A stretch of DNA of 64,000 nucleotides from Novosphingobium fuchskuhlense (lineage in GTDB: Bacteria; Pseudomonadota; Alphaproteobacteria; Sphingomonadales; Sphingomonadaceae): the NCBI RefSeq assembly GCF_001519075.1, contig NZ_KQ954245.1, positions 62,001 to 126,000 on the forward strand, given 5' to 3'. This document shows, piece by piece, positions 1 through 13,989 of the stretch. The notes beneath the pieces are model-generated. The model did not search any database. It was not told the DNA's origin and saw only the letters and a program-made list of their open reading frames with translations. The position numbers and the translations under genes were made by a program. Position 1 is the first letter of the stretch, and every line of letters starts with the position of its first letter.

Positions 1-60
1 CCGTTTCCGCACTTGCTGCCGGTTGATTTGAACCGGGCAATCGGCCAAAGCGCGCGGGCC

Positions 61-990
61 ATGGCTGACACCGCACCCACCGCTTCCGCACCGCACAAAG
101 CCCAGCCTTTGAGCGTGCAGGACATGATCCTCGCGCTCCATGCCTATTGGGGCGACAAGGGCTGCCTGATCCTCCAGCCTTACGACATGCGCATGGGCGC
201 GGGTACGTTCCACCCCGCAACGACCCTGCGCGCGCTCGGCCCCCAGCCGTGGAACGCGGCCTATGTCCAGCCCAGCCGCCGGCCGACCGATGGCCGCTAT
301 GGCGAGAACCCGAACCGGCTGCAGCACTATTACCAGTATCAGGTGATCATGAAGCCGAGCCCGCCCGATCTGCAGGCGCTCTATCTCGGCAGCCTGGCCG
401 CGATCGGCATCGATCCGCTGCTGCACGATATCCGCTTTGTCGAGGACGACTGGGAATCGCCCACGCTCGGCGCCTGGGGGCTGGGCTGGGAAGTCTGGTG
501 CGACGGGATGGAAGTGACCCAGTTCACCTATTTCCAGCAGATGGGCGGCTTCGATTGCAAGCCGGTCGCCGGCGAACTCACCTACGGGCTCGAACGCCTT
601 GCGATGTATATCCAGGGTGTCGACAACGTCTACGACCTGCGCTTCAACAACCACGGCGTGAGCTACGGCGATGTGTTCCTCGAGAACGAACGCCAGATGT
701 CGACGTGGAACTTCGAGGTGGCGGACACAGAGACGCTCTTCGAAGGCTTTCGCCGCGCCGAGGCCGAGTGCCGCAAGGCGCTGGAGGCCAAAGTGCCAAT
801 CGCCGCCTATGAGCAGGCGATCGAGGCGAGCCATCTGTTCAACCTGCTTCAGGCGCGCGGCGTGATCTCGGTGCAGGAACGCGCGAGCTACATGGGCCGG
901 GTGCGCGATCTCGCGCGCGGGTCCTGCGAGGGCTATATGGAAAAGTACCGCCCCGAATGGGAAGCGAAGTTCCCGGGGTGGACGGCATGA
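61..990 (+). CDS. glyQ: Glycine--tRNA ligase alpha subunit
   Basis: Class II aminoacyl-tRNA synthetase alpha chain of the bacterial alpha2beta2 glycyl-tRNA synthetase, which charges tRNA-Gly in the cytoplasm. The protein contains the family's hallmark stretches [35 protein letters not shown] and [12 protein letters not shown]. From the ATG at 61 it is 309 residues, close to the roughly 300 usual. The frame opens further upstream (TTG at 13), and an ATG at codon 21 ([10 protein letters not shown]) would also preserve the core, so the exact start is uncertain. The stop codon overlaps the glyS start as ATGA, so the two subunits are translationally coupled. Confidence 0.97.
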   Translation: MADTAPTASAPHKAQPLSVQDMILALHAYWGDKGCLILQPYDMRMGAGTFHPATTLRALGPQPWNAAYVQPSRRPTDGRYGENPNRLQHYYQYQVIMKPSPPDLQALYLGSLAAIGIDPLLHDIRFVEDDWESPTLGAWGLGWEVWCDGMEVTQFTYFQQMGGFDCKPVAGELTYGLERLAMYIQGVDNVYDLRFNNHGVSYGDVFLENERQMSTWNFEVADTETLFEGFRRAEAECRKALEAKVPIAAYEQAIEASHLFNLLQARGVISVQERASYMGRVRDLARGSCEGYMEKYRPEWEAKFPGWTA

Positions 991-3242
991 GCAGCGCAGA
1001 CTTTCTCCTCGAACTGCGCTCGGAAGAGATCCCCGCGCGGATGCAGGCCGGCGCGCGCGCTGATCTGGAAAAGCTGTTCCGCCGCGAGATGGAGGCCGCC
1101 GGCCTCGCCGTCGGCGCGCTGACGGTGTGGTCCACCCCGCGCCGCCTCACGCTGATCGCGCGCGATCTGCCGCTCGCGACCGAGGCGGTCAGTGAGGAAA
1201 CCAAGGGCCCGCGCACCTCCGCCCCCGAACAGGCGCTCGAAGGGTTCCTGCGCAAGACCGGCCTTTCGAAGGACCAGCTCACCCAGCGTGATGGCGTGTG
1301 GTTCGCCGTCGTCGAAAAGCCCGGCCGGGCTGCCGCCGACGTCCTCGCCGAGGCGATCCCCGCGATCATCCGCGCGTTCCCCTGGCCCAAGTCGCAGCGC
1401 TGGGGCGCGGCCAGCCTCCAGCCGGACAGCTTGCGCTGGGTCCGCCCGCTATCGGGCATCGTGGCGCTGCTGGGCGGCGAAGTGGTGCCGTGCGAGATCG
1501 GCGGCATTCATTCCGGCCGCACCACCATGGGCCACCGCTTCCACCACAGCGGCGAAATCGTGATCGAAGGCGTGGACGACTACGCCGCTAAGCTGCGCGA
1601 CGCCTACGTGATCGTCGATCATGCGGAGCGCGAGGGGATCGTGCGCGAGGGCGCCAAGCAGGCGGCGGCGGACGCCGGCCTCGCGCTGGTCGAGGATGAA
1701 GGCCTCGTCATCGAGAACGCGGGCCTTACCGAATGGCCGGTTCCGCTGCTCGGCCGCTTTGACGAGGCGTTCCTCGAAGTGCCGCCGGAAGTGATCCAGC
1801 TGACCGCGCGCGTGAACCAGAAGTATTTCATCTGCCGCGACAGCGCTGGAAAACTCGCCAACGCTTTTGTCTGCACCGCCAATATCGCGGCGCACGATGG
1901 CGGCGCGATGATCGTCGCGGGCAACCGCAAGGTCCTCGCCGCGCGCCTTTCGGACGCGCGCTTCTTCTGGGAGCAGGACCGTAAGACGCCGCTTTCGGTG
2001 CAGGCCGAAAAGCTCGCACGCATCACCTTCCACGAAAAGCTGGGCACGGTGGCCGACAAGGTCGGGCGCGTCGCCAAGCTGGCGGAATGGCTGGCGAGCG
2101 AAGGCATCGTGCCCGGTTGCGATCCGGCGCAGGCGCGCCTCGCCGCGCAGCTCTGCAAGGCCGATCTCGTCACCGAGATGGTCGGCGAATTCCCTGAACT
2201 CCAGGGCCTGATGGGCGGCTACTACGCCCGCGCCGAGGGCCTGCCGGATGCCGTCGCCGACGCCATCCGCGATCACTACAAGCCGGTCGGGCAGAGCGAC
2301 GAGGTTCCCACAGCGCCTGTGACCGTGGCCGTGGCGCTTGCGGACAAACTCGACACGCTCGCCGGGTTCTTTGCCATCGACGAGAAGCCGACGGGTTCAA
2401 AGGACCCCTTCGCGCTGCGCCGCGCGGCGCTTGGCGTGATCCAGATCCTCCTCGCCGGGCGCGTACGTTGCAACCTGACGGAGGTGCTGCGCAACGCCAT
2501 CGCCAGCGTCTTCGCCTCGGTTCTCGAACGCGCGGTAGCGGGCGACGTCAACTTCGCGATCTACATCGAGAAGATCGGCAAGGTGCAGCCGCACCCCTCG
2601 CTGCCCTCGGATGAATTTGCCGCCCGCATCGCCGATTTCACATCCGAACTCGGCGATTTCGAGATCAAGCTCGAGCCCTACTCCGAAATTGCGCTCGAGT
2701 TCCTGCGCAGCGCGCCCGATGTCGTCGGCAAGACGCCCGCGGCCCTCCTCGCGTTCTTCGCCGACCGCCTGAAGGTCCAGCAACGCGAAGCCGGCGTCCG
2801 CCACGACCTGATCGATGCCGTTTTCGCCCTCGGCGGCGAAGACGATCTCGTCCGCCTGCTCGCCCGGGTCCATGCCCTGCAGGCCTTCGTCACCACCGAG
2901 GACGGGGTGAACCTGCTCGCCGGCTACAAGCGTGCCGCCAATATCCTCAAGAAGGAAGAGTACACGCCGCTCGCCGCCGATTACACGCGCGAACCCGCCG
3001 AGCAGGACCTCGTCGATGCGCTCGATGCTGCCGAACCGCGCGCGGAAGCCGCTGTTGCGGCAGAGGATTTCACCGCCGCGATGGCCGCACTCGCCATCTT
3101 GCGCGCGCCCATCGACGCGTTTTTCGAGAGCGTGACCGTCAACGATGCCGACCCGGCCAAACGGGCAGGTCGTCTCGGGCTGCTTGACCGCTTCCGTGCT
3201 GCAGTGCACAAAGTTGCGGACTTTGGCCGTATAGAGGGCTAA
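987..3242 (+). CDS. glyS: Glycine--tRNA ligase beta subunit
   Basis: Beta chain of the heterotetrameric glycyl-tRNA synthetase, involved mainly in tRNA recognition. It begins [19 protein letters not shown], the characteristic beta-chain N-terminus. The middle contains [10 protein letters not shown] and [11 protein letters not shown], and an anticodon-binding DALR-like region lies at the C-terminus. The length of 751 residues fits alphaproteobacterial GlyS. The ATG lies inside the glyQ stop (ATGA), which decides the start even though an upstream in-frame start at 957 exists. It forms an operon with glyQ; the gap of about 70 bp to ppdK leaves co-transcription of that gene open. Confidence 0.97.
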   Translation: MSSADFLLELRSEEIPARMQAGARADLEKLFRREMEAAGLAVGALTVWSTPRRLTLIARDLPLATEAVSEETKGPRTSAPEQALEGFLRKTGLSKDQLTQRDGVWFAVVEKPGRAAADVLAEAIPAIIRAFPWPKSQRWGAASLQPDSLRWVRPLSGIVALLGGEVVPCEIGGIHSGRTTMGHRFHHSGEIVIEGVDDYAAKLRDAYVIVDHAEREGIVREGAKQAAADAGLALVEDEGLVIENAGLTEWPVPLLGRFDEAFLEVPPEVIQLTARVNQKYFICRDSAGKLANAFVCTANIAAHDGGAMIVAGNRKVLAARLSDARFFWEQDRKTPLSVQAEKLARITFHEKLGTVADKVGRVAKLAEWLASEGIVPGCDPAQARLAAQLCKADLVTEMVGEFPELQGLMGGYYARAEGLPDAVADAIRDHYKPVGQSDEVPTAPVTVAVALADKLDTLAGFFAIDEKPTGSKDPFALRRAALGVIQILLAGRVRCNLTEVLRNAIASVFASVLERAVAGDVNFAIYIEKIGKVQPHPSLPSDEFAARIADFTSELGDFEIKLEPYSEIALEFLRSAPDVVGKTPAALLAFFADRLKVQQREAGVRHDLIDAVFALGGEDDLVRLLARVHALQAFVTTEDGVNLLAGYKRAANILKKEEYTPLAADYTREPAEQDLVDALDAAEPRAEAAVAAEDFTAAMAALAILRAPIDAFFESVTVNDADPAKRAGRLGLLDRFRAAVHKVADFGRIEG

Positions 3243-3315
3243 GGCACTCCATCAATTTTCCGCGAATCCGGGCATACCGGACACATTTCACGTTCGCAGG
3301 GAGCCTGTCGGTCTT

Positions 3316-5979
<2,664 letters not shown>

Positions 5980-6005
5980 GGTAAGGCCGGCTCACTCCAC
6001 CAATC

Positions 6006-6086
6006 TTCGTCATTCCCGCGAAGGCGGGTAACCAGGAGCCATGCCGCTGCGCCGCTCTGGATCCCCGCCTTCGTGGGGATGACGAA
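6006..6086. repeat. Dispersed inverted repeat (REP/BIME-like)
   Basis: A 23-base arm reading ttcgtcattcccgcgaaggc + ggg at 6006-6028 is repeated inverted at 6064-6086, with 21 of 23 positions complementary. About 35 bases separate the arms. It sits between the convergent ppdK and methyltransferase genes, where it could form a long hairpin and act as a bidirectional terminator. A related single arm recurs at 49422-49447. Similar cattcccgcg palindromes are common between genes in sphingomonads; that statement is from memory. Confidence 0.75.
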
Positions 6087-6125
6087 GGGTCTGGGGATGC
6101 GCTCGCCGCTGGCGAGGCGGCGACC

Positions 6126-6923
6126 TCAGAACTTCGGCGGGCGCAGTGCCTTGTTCCAGCCGCTGAGCGTCAGGATCGCAAAGCGCTCGCTTACCCGGCC
6201 TTCGGCGTCGGCCATGGCGGCAAAGGCGGCATGGGCGCGCGTAGCGCCCGCCTTGCCCAGCGCCGGCCCCGGCCGGGCGAGGCAATTGCCAAGACCCTGC
6301 GCGCGCAGGTCCGCCACCAGCCGACCAAGGCTGCGATAGCGCACATCAAGCGTGCGGCTGTCGCTCATCGGATCGGCAAAGCCGCAGCGTTGCAGCAGAT
6401 CACCGCCCGCGCGCACATCGACTTGCGGGTGGATCCTGGCGGCAGGCCGATCACCGTCGGTCTCCGCCATGATCTGGCGCAGAGCGGGCACGCTGCCCGC
6501 GCCGCAGAAGGACAGGACGGCAAGGCCGCCCGGGGCCAGCGCGCGGCGGATATGCAGCATCGCGCCGGGCAGGTCGTTCACCGTTGCAAGCGTGCCGAGC
6601 GCAGCGACGAGGTCGAAGCCCGGTTCGGAGATGGGCTGTTCCTCGTCGATCGGCAGTTCGCCGGCGATGGGGGCAGGATCCGCGCGGACGACGGCGCACC
6701 CTTGCGCGGCGAGGGCTGCGGCCAGCAGGCCGGTCGTATCGCCAACCACCAGCGCGCGGCGCGGCTGGTGGCGCAGGAACGACAGCCGGTCGAGCAGATC
6801 GTCGACCATGTCCTCGGCGAGGAAGCGGGGCGCATCCGCTCGGCGCTCCAGCAGGCGCATCCGGGCACGCATGGCGCGGCGCCGCGCGGGCGCGAAAATG
6901 GTGGGGGGAGGGGGACTGGCCAT
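6126..6923 (-). CDS. SAM-dependent methyltransferase-fold protein (NDUFAF5/BioC-like)
   Basis: A class I methyltransferase-fold protein of 265 residues. The glycine-rich SAM-site region is degenerate (RRALVVGDTTGLLAAALAAQG), followed by FDLVAALGTLATVNDLPGA and RRALAPGGLAVLSF, the usual post-motif order. The start at 6923 (MASPPPPTIFAPARRR) was preferred over an in-frame start at 6995, because homologues begin just before the phe/arg-rich block and the shorter form leaves room for a promoter shared with comF. Known relatives beside comF in alphaproteobacteria resemble NDUFAF5. The substrate cannot be read from sequence. Confidence 0.8.
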   Translation of the reverse strand: MASPPPPTIFAPARRRAMRARMRLLERRADAPRFLAEDMVDDLLDRLSFLRHQPRRALVVGDTTGLLAAALAAQGCAVVRADPAPIAGELPIDEEQPISEPGFDLVAALGTLATVNDLPGAMLHIRRALAPGGLAVLSFCGAGSVPALRQIMAETDGDRPAARIHPQVDVRAGGDLLQRCGFADPMSDSRTLDVRYRSLGRLVADLRAQGLGNCLARPGPALGKAGATRAHAAFAAMADAEGRVSERFAILTLSGWNKALRPPKF

Positions 6924-7003
6924 CGCAAAGGCCCCTGCCGCGCGGCACCGCGCTTGCCAAGTCCCTCTTGCGAATCCCGGCGGCAGGGCAGACACTCCAG
7001 CCT

Positions 7004-7777
7004 ATGGCCGGCCCTGCCTTTCTGACCCCGATCATCGATCTGGTGTTTCCGCCGCGGTGTCCGCTGTGCGGCGATGCCTTGGCGCAGCAGGGCGGGCTCT
7101 GCGCGGCCTGCTGGACACGGCTCGCCGTGCCGGGGGAGCCCGCCTGCAGCACGTGCCAGCGCCCGCTGGCGGACAGCGTGGTGCGTTCGGGCGCGGTGCA
7201 ATGCGCGCCGTGCATGGCAGAAGCCCCGCGCCATGCCGGGATCGCGGCTGCAACTCTCTACAACGATGCCTCGCGCGAACTCGTGCTCGCTTTCAAGCGC
7301 GGCAAGCGCATCGCGCTGGCGGACCTGCTGTCGCGGCTGATGGTGCGCCGCCTGCCAGATCTGGAGGGCGAATGGCTGGTGATCCCCGTGCCGCTGCACC
7401 GCTGGCGGCTGTGGGAGCGCGGGTTCAACCAGTCGGCCCTGCTGGCAGCGCGGATCGCGCGGGCGATCCACCAGCCGCTGGTGGTCGATGGCCTGGAGCG
7501 CCGCAAGCGCACGCCTTCGCTCGGGGGGCTGGGCAAGCGCGCGCGGGCCGAAGCGCTGCGCGGCGCGATCAGCGCGCATCCGCGCCGCGCCGCGCGGCTG
7601 CGGGGGGCAAGGGTGCTCCTTGTCGATGACGTGATGACAAGCGGGGCGACCACCGACGCCTGCCTTGCCGCCTTGCGCAAGGCCGGTGCAGCCGAAGTGC
7701 GGATCGCGTGCTTCGCCCGGGTGCTGGACGAAGCGCTCGACCATGTGGACCGCGCTGATCGGCCGCTGGCTGCCTGA
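7004..7777 (+). CDS. comF: ComF family phosphoribosyltransferase-like protein
   Basis: A 257-residue ComF-type protein, linked in other bacteria to DNA uptake during competence. The N-terminus carries a zinc-finger set of cysteine pairs (CPLCG, CAACW, CSTCQ, CAPC). The C-terminal half is a phosphoribosyltransferase fold with the PRPP loop VLLVDDVMTSGATT. The start at 7004 gives MAGPAFLTPIIDLVFPPRCPLCG, the usual ComF opening; open frame continues upstream but overlaps the divergent methyltransferase gene. Biological role in this organism is inference. A hairpin lies downstream. Confidence 0.92.
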   Translation: MAGPAFLTPIIDLVFPPRCPLCGDALAQQGGLCAACWTRLAVPGEPACSTCQRPLADSVVRSGAVQCAPCMAEAPRHAGIAAATLYNDASRELVLAFKRGKRIALADLLSRLMVRRLPDLEGEWLVIPVPLHRWRLWERGFNQSALLAARIARAIHQPLVVDGLERRKRTPSLGGLGKRARAEALRGAISAHPRRAARLRGARVLLVDDVMTSGATTDACLAALRKAGAAEVRIACFARVLDEALDHVDRADRPLAA

Positions 7778-7790
7778 AAAGAGGAGGCCT

Positions 7791-7834
7791 GGAAACACGG
7801 CAGGGTTGAAAACACGGCAGGGCCGAAAACACGA
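7791..7834. repeat. 17-bp tandem repeat, about 2.5 copies
   Basis: Three near-identical units (gRaaacacggcagggNN at 7791-7807 and 7808-7824, then a partial gaaaacacg copy) lie directly after comF and before a strong hairpin. The period is 17 bases. No function is evident; it may be replication slippage in the 3' untranslated region. Confidence 0.7.
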
Positions 7835-7835
7835 A

Positions 7836-7861
7836 ACGCCCGGAGCCTGAACTCCGGGCGT
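7836..7861. terminator. Hairpin terminator downstream of comF
   Basis: A 10-bp perfect stem (acgcccggag / ctccgggcgt) with a six-base loop. On the minus strand it is followed by tttcgtgtttt, and on the plus strand by ttcccg, so the T-tract favours termination of a minus-strand transcript. It could also stop comF readthrough. Confidence 0.7.
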
Positions 7862-7863
7862 TC

Positions 7864-8293
7864 CCGTGACGATCTCGTATCTGAGAAGGTCGAACCCGTC
7901 ACGGCGCGCCCCTTAGCGGCCTCCAGCAAGAGCTGGCTTGTGACGGATGACGGACCCTACCGTAATCCCTGAATTTGTGCCCCTTACCGGCGCTGCCCTG
8001 CCCGTTGCGGGGAGCGGCGTGGCCACGGGGACCTCATTGCTTGTTACCCTGAACTCTGGCCTTCGCGCGGCGTCCAGGCACTTGCCCGTTACGCCGAGGC
8101 GGCTCCCTCAAGCCGCACTTCGTACATCGGCCATTGCGCGGCGAGGTAAAAGCCTGATGTTCAAGGCCCATGGATTTTGGCAGGGCCATGTGGTTATCGT
8201 GCAACAAAAAGACACCCCAGCGGTGGTCCTCGATGAAAGGCCGGTCCCATTTCCACGCAAACTTCCGAGACTGAGCTGCGCGAGCAGGGCAGC
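7864..8293. other. Unexplained 430-bp intergenic stretch
   Basis: No recognisable protein gene lies here. An open frame at 7947-8330 on the plus strand has no family resemblance, has atypical codon use for this genome and runs out of frame into hisI, so I do not call it. The stretch holds several short inverted repeats, for example ccagc-tctt-gctgg on the minus strand near 7930 and ccgtgacg...cgtcacgg around 7865-7904. A T-rich hairpin end at 7836 faces the minus strand. A non-coding RNA on the minus strand is possible, but I could not match tmRNA, 6S RNA, RNase P RNA, SRP RNA or a tRNA cloverleaf. Confidence 0.4.
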
Positions 8294-8635
8294 GTGTTCA
8301 TGCCGCGCTTCGATTCAGCGGGGTTGGTGACGGCGGTCGCTCTCGATCATGCGAGCGGCCGTCTGCTGATGCTCGCCCATATGGATGCAGAGGCGATTGC
8401 CCGCACGCGCGAGACGGGCCTGGCGCACTTCCATTCGCGCTCGCGCGGGCGGCTGTGGATGAAAGGCGAGACATCGGGCCACGTGCTCAAGGTGATCGAG
8501 ATCCGCGTCGATTGCGATCAGGACGCGCTGGAGCTCAGGGTCGAGGCGGCGGGCCCGGCCTGCCACACCCTGGCCCCTTCGTGCTTCTACCGCCGGCTTG
8601 ATGCGGAGGGCGGGCTGGAGCGGATCGATAGTTGA
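8294..8635 (+). CDS. hisI: Phosphoribosyl-AMP cyclohydrolase
   Basis: Opens the adenine ring of phosphoribosyl-AMP in the third step of histidine biosynthesis. The protein shows the family metal-binding set: DCDQDALELRVE, and ACHTLAPSCFYR near the C-terminus, plus HFHSRSRGRLWMKGETSG. It is 113 residues from a GTG at 8294; ATG at 8300 is the next choice. The open frame continues upstream as TSETELREQGS without a standard start, so a rare start (ATT or CTG around 8255-8275) cannot be excluded. It stands apart from other his genes. Its stop overlaps the putative operator of the next gene. Confidence 0.9.
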   Translation: MFMPRFDSAGLVTAVALDHASGRLLMLAHMDAEAIARTRETGLAHFHSRSRGRLWMKGETSGHVLKVIEIRVDCDQDALELRVEAAGPACHTLAPSCFYRRLDAEGGLERIDS

Positions 8636-8648
8636 CGCTTACGTAAAG
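8632..8648 (+). promoter_or_regulatory. Candidate MerR (LiuR-like) operator
   Basis: The sequence ttgacgcttacgtaaag contains the perfect palindrome ttacgtaa (8639-8646) next to a TTGACG -35-like hexamer. It lies 20 bases ahead of the MerR gene start. From memory it resembles the ttacgt-rich operators of LiuR-type regulators of branched-chain or fatty acid catabolism. The regulator and its acyl-CoA dehydrogenase neighbour fit that reading. Assignment is inference. Confidence 0.45.
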
Positions 8649-8667
8649 GGTAGTTAGGTCGCGGGAT

Positions 8668-9180
8668 ATGTCCTCGCGTCCCATCACCACGAGTCCGGAG
8701 CGGACCCAGACGGCGGCTCGTCCGGCCCGCAGCGGCGACCATACCGGTCACTTGCACCAGCCAGATGCCCTTGCGCGCGAGCAGTTCACCATCTCCGATC
8801 TTTCGAGTGAATTCGGCGTGACCGCCCGTGCGCTGCGCTTCTACGAGGACGAGGGGCTGATCGCACCGACCCGGGTCGGGCTTGCCCGCATCTATTCCAA
8901 GCGTGACCGGGCGCGGCTCGCATGGATCATGCGCGCCAAGAACGTGGGGTTCAGCCTCTCCGAAATCCGCGACATGATCGATCTCTACGATCTGGGCGAC
9001 GGCCGCGCCAGGCAGCGCCGTGTCACGATCGACAAGTGCCGTGAGCGGATCGACAATCTCAAGCGGCAGCAGGCCGATATCAATGCAACGATTGCCGAAC
9101 TGACGAGTTTCGTCGCGCTGCTGATCGAGCGCGAGAAGCTGGAAGGCCGCCCGGTCGATCCGGGCACCGATACCGAATAA
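8668..9180 (+). CDS. MerR family transcriptional regulator
   Basis: A 170-residue DNA-binding regulator. After an unconserved 40-residue leader comes the winged helix, with FTISDLSSEFGVTARALRFY and EDEGLIAPTRVG, then a dimerising coiled coil (residues about 115-155, KCRERIDNLKRQQADINATI). It lacks the C-terminal metal-binding cysteines of metal-sensing MerR proteins. It ends 20 bases before an acyl-CoA dehydrogenase gene, so it probably controls acyl-CoA breakdown in the manner of LiuR. A ttacgtaa palindrome upstream may be its own operator. Confidence 0.88.
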   Translation: MSSRPITTSPERTQTAARPARSGDHTGHLHQPDALAREQFTISDLSSEFGVTARALRFYEDEGLIAPTRVGLARIYSKRDRARLAWIMRAKNVGFSLSEIRDMIDLYDLGDGRARQRRVTIDKCRERIDNLKRQQADINATIAELTSFVALLIEREKLEGRPVDPGTDTE

Positions 9181-9200
9181 CACCCGAGAGGACCTGATCC

Positions 9201-10996
<1,796 letters not shown>

Positions 10997-11000
<4 letters not shown>

Positions 11001-11698
11001 AAAACCTCGGCGAAGAGACCCGTCAGCGCAGCCCAGCTCTGACGGTCGGCGCTGGCGTCGTAGCCGATGGCCGGCACCCCGCGCGCGTCGCTGCCGGGAT
11101 CGGTGAAGCCGTGCTTCACGCCGCTGTAGGCGTGAAAGTGCCAGTCTGCTCCGGCTGCGTCCATTTCCTCCCAGAAGGCGGTGACTTGCGAGCGGGGCAC
11201 GAGCGGGTCGGCATCGCCGTGGCAGACGAGCAGGCGCGCCTTGACCGCACCGGGGGCAGCGGGCCGGGCGGTATCGAGGATGCCGTGGAAGCTGGCGGCG
11301 AGCACGATGTCCGCCCCCTCGCGCGCGAGTTCGAGCGCAGCCTGTCCGCCCATGCAGTAGCCGATGGCAGCGGCCTTGAGCCCTTGCGCTTCGGGCTGTT
11401 CCCGCAGGGTGGCGAGCCCGGCCAAGAGCCGCGCACGATAGCCATCGACCGAGGCCCTGAGCGCCCCCGCCAACTGCATCGAATGCTCGAAATCGCGCAC
11501 CGGCTGCCCGTAGAAATCGGCGACCATCGCGATGAAGCCGTCTGCCGCGAGCATCTGCGCGCGGCGTTCCATCGGCGAATTGGGGTTCATGATCGTCGGC
11601 AGCACGAGAACCGCGCCGCGCGCCGCACCGACGGGGCGGGCAAGCCACCCCGTCAGTTCGGTCTCGCCGTCGCGGTAGGCGATCTGTTCCAGCGCCAT
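10997..11698 (-). CDS. Dienelactone hydrolase family protein
   Basis: An alpha/beta hydrolase of 233 residues with the DLH triad: a nucleophilic Cys in GYCMGG, Asp in CHGDADPLV, and His in GVKHGFTDP. Classic members open dienelactones in chlorocatechol breakdown, but many homologues act on unknown esters. It lies six bases after cysK on the same strand and may be co-transcribed with it. There is no catechol gene nearby, so the specific substrate is not assigned. Confidence 0.88.
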
Positions 11699-11704
11699 GG
11701 CTGC

Positions 11705-12622
11705 TTACTCCGGCAGGAAGTCCGGCACCGAGAGATACCGCTCGCCGGTATCGTAGTTGAAGCCGAGCACGCGGCTGCCGGCGGGCAGTTCGGGCAGCTT
11801 CTGCGCAATGGCGGCGAGCGTCGCGCCCGAGCTGATGCCGACGAGCATGCCCTCTTCGCGCGCGGCGCGGCGGGCCCATTCCTTGGCATCGGCCGGATCG
11901 ACCTGGATCGCGCCGTCGATGGCCTGGGTGTGGAGGTTGCCCGGGATGAAGCCGGCACCGATGCCCTGGATCGGGTGCGGCGCGGGCTGGCCGCCCGAGA
12001 TGACCGGGGAAAGCGTGGGCTCCACCGCCCAGGCCTTGAGCGACGGCCAGTGCGCCTTGAGCATCTCGGCGCAGCCCGTGAGGTGCCCGCCGGTGCCGAC
12101 GCCGGTGATCAGCGCGTCAATCGGCGCATCGGCGAAGTCTTCGAGAATCTCCACCGCGGTGGTCCGCACATGGACGGCGACGTTGGCCGGGTTGTCGAAC
12201 TGCGAGGGCATCCACGCGCCCGGCGTCTGCTCGACGATCTCGAGCGCGCGGGCAATGGCGCCCTTCATGCCCTTTTCGCGCGGGGTGAGGTCGAAGCTGG
12301 CGCCATAGGCCAGCATCAGCCGCCGCCGTTCGAGCGACATCGATTCGGGCATGACAAGGACGAGCTTGTAGCCCTTGACCGCCGCGACCATCGCGAGGCC
12401 GATGCCGGTGTTGCCCGAAGTCGGCTCGACAATCGTGCCGCCGGGCTTGAGGCTGCCGTCAGCTTCCGCCGCCTCGATCATTGCAAGGGCGATGCGATCC
12501 TTGATCGAACCGCCGGGATTGGTGCGTTCGCTCTTCACCCATACCTCGTGGTCGGGAAACAGGCGGGAGAGGCGAATGTGCGGGGTATTGCCGATGGTGG
12601 CGAGGATATTGGCCGCTTTCAT
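11705..12622 (-). CDS. cysK: Cysteine synthase A (O-acetylserine sulfhydrylase)
   Basis: PLP enzyme making L-cysteine from O-acetylserine and sulfide. The 305-residue protein has the PLP-binding Lys41 in NPGGSIKDR, the substrate loop [15 protein letters not shown], the phosphate-binding loop [11 protein letters not shown], and the C-terminal [11 protein letters not shown]. The start at 12622 is fixed by homology ([14 protein letters not shown]), by a gaagg ribosome site, and by an ATGA overlap with the upstream MFS gene. An in-frame start further upstream would overlap that gene by 70 bases and is unlikely. Confidence 0.95.
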   Translation of the reverse strand: MKAANILATIGNTPHIRLSRLFPDHEVWVKSERTNPGGSIKDRIALAMIEAAEADGSLKPGGTIVEPTSGNTGIGLAMVAAVKGYKLVLVMPESMSLERRRLMLAYGASFDLTPREKGMKGAIARALEIVEQTPGAWMPSQFDNPANVAVHVRTTAVEILEDFADAPIDALITGVGTGGHLTGCAEMLKAHWPSLKAWAVEPTLSPVISGGQPAPHPIQGIGAGFIPGNLHTQAIDGAIQVDPADAKEWARRAAREEGMLVGISSGATLAAIAQKLPELPAGSRVLGFNYDTGERYLSVPDFLPE

Positions 12623-13914
12623 GTCGCTTCCTTCTGGTGAAGTGTCTTGTCTGCAAACGTGCGCACGAGCCGGAGTTCGGGGAACCATGCGGCCCAGAGC
12701 GCGGTGATGACTATCGCACCGACGCCGCCGAATACAACCGCGCCGGTGGCACCCAGCAGAGCGGCCGCGACGCCGGACTGCATTTCGCCAAGCTCGTTCG
12801 AGGCGGAGATGGCGAGGCCCGAGATCGCCGAGACCCTGCCGCGCACGGCATCCGGCGTGTGCAGCTGGACCAGCGTGTTGCGGATGAAGACCGAGACCAT
12901 GTCTGCCGCGCCCAGCGCTGCCAGCATGAAGAGCGATAGCGCATAGTTGCGGCTCAGACCGAAGCCGATAGTCGCCGCGCCGAACACGGCGACCGCGATC
13001 AGCATCTTGGCCCCCACATGGCTTTCAATGGGCCTGCGCGCCAGGAGCAGCGCCACCAGCACCGCACCCGCGCCCGGTGCCGCGCGCATGATGCCAAGGC
13101 CGTTGGCGCCGACAGGATGCCCGCCGATCATCAGGATATCGCGCGCGTAGACCGGCAGCAGCGCGGTCGCCCCGCCCAGTAGCACCGCGAACAGATCGAG
13201 CGTGACGCAGCCGAACAGGAACCGGTCGTGCCACACGAAGCTCAGCCCGCCGACGATCTGCGAGAGCGGATGGGCCCGCTTGTTTTCGTCCGGCGGGGGC
13301 AGGGGTCGGATGCGAAACACCGAAATCGTGGCAAGGCCCAGCAGCACCGCAGAAATCGCATAGGGGAGGGCCGGCACCTGCGCGAAGAGCAGTCCGGCAA
13401 TCGCCGGGCCGCCGACCGAGCCGGTCTGCCAGGCCATCGAGTTGATCGCCACCGCGCGCGGCATGAGCCGGACCGGCACCACGTTCGGCGCGATGGAGGC
13501 CATGGCGGGCCCGATGAACACACGGGCGGTGCCGTGCAGCGCGCCCAGCGCGAAGAGCAGCGGCAGATTGAGATGCCCGGCCATCGTCGCCAGCATCAGC
13601 ACCAGCGCCACCACCATGTCGATCGCGACGGCAAGTCCGGCAACCACGCGGCGGTCGTGGCGGTCTGCGATCAGGCCCGCCAGCGGCGTGAGCAGCAGGA
13701 CCGGGAGGAACTGCGCGAGCCCCAGCAGCCCCAGCTGGAACGCTGCCGTGCCGATGCTCATGCCATACTGGCTGCGCGCGACGTCGTAGAGCTGGTAGCC
13801 AAGCACGACGACCATGCCGGTTGTCGCGAACACCGACAGGAACCGGGCCAGCCAGAAGCGGCGGTAATCCGGAATATCCAGCGGCGAGCGAGGTTCGTCA
13901 GCAGTTGTGGTCAC
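12619..13914 (-). CDS. MFS transporter (EntS/MFS_3-like exporter)
   Basis: A major facilitator protein of about 431 residues with around 12 hydrophobic segments. The cytoplasmic A-like motif [14 protein letters not shown] is present, as is a second-half equivalent RGRVSAISG. The N-terminus [21 protein letters not shown] is typical of the MFS_3 exporter group that includes enterobactin exporters. GTG at 13914 is preferred; ATG at 13953 is possible. The stop overlaps the cysK start, so both are translated together. This hints at efflux of a thiol or cysteine-related compound, but that is speculation from context. Confidence 0.85.
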   Translation of the reverse strand: MTTTADEPRSPLDIPDYRRFWLARFLSVFATTGMVVVLGYQLYDVARSQYGMSIGTAAFQLGLLGLAQFLPVLLLTPLAGLIADRHDRRVVAGLAVAIDMVVALVLMLATMAGHLNLPLLFALGALHGTARVFIGPAMASIAPNVVPVRLMPRAVAINSMAWQTGSVGGPAIAGLLFAQVPALPYAISAVLLGLATISVFRIRPLPPPDENKRAHPLSQIVGGLSFVWHDRFLFGCVTLDLFAVLLGGATALLPVYARDILMIGGHPVGANGLGIMRAAPGAGAVLVALLLARRPIESHVGAKMLIAVAVFGAATIGFGLSRNYALSLFMLAALGAADMVSVFIRNTLVQLHTPDAVRGRVSAISGLAISASNELGEMQSGVAAALLGATGAVVFGGVGAIVITALWAAWFPELRLVRTFADKTLHQKEAT

Positions 13915-13989
13915 GCCGCCCGAATGACAGCGCGGCGCGCACTTGCCAAGCAAGCAAAACTCGTCTGACGTTTAATTCTTCCCCGCGCG

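Noticed and set aside
7947..8330. Open frame of 127 codons before hisI
   Set aside because: No family resemblance, atypical codon choice, and it overlaps the hisI start in another frame; treated as chance open frame in an otherwise unassigned stretch.
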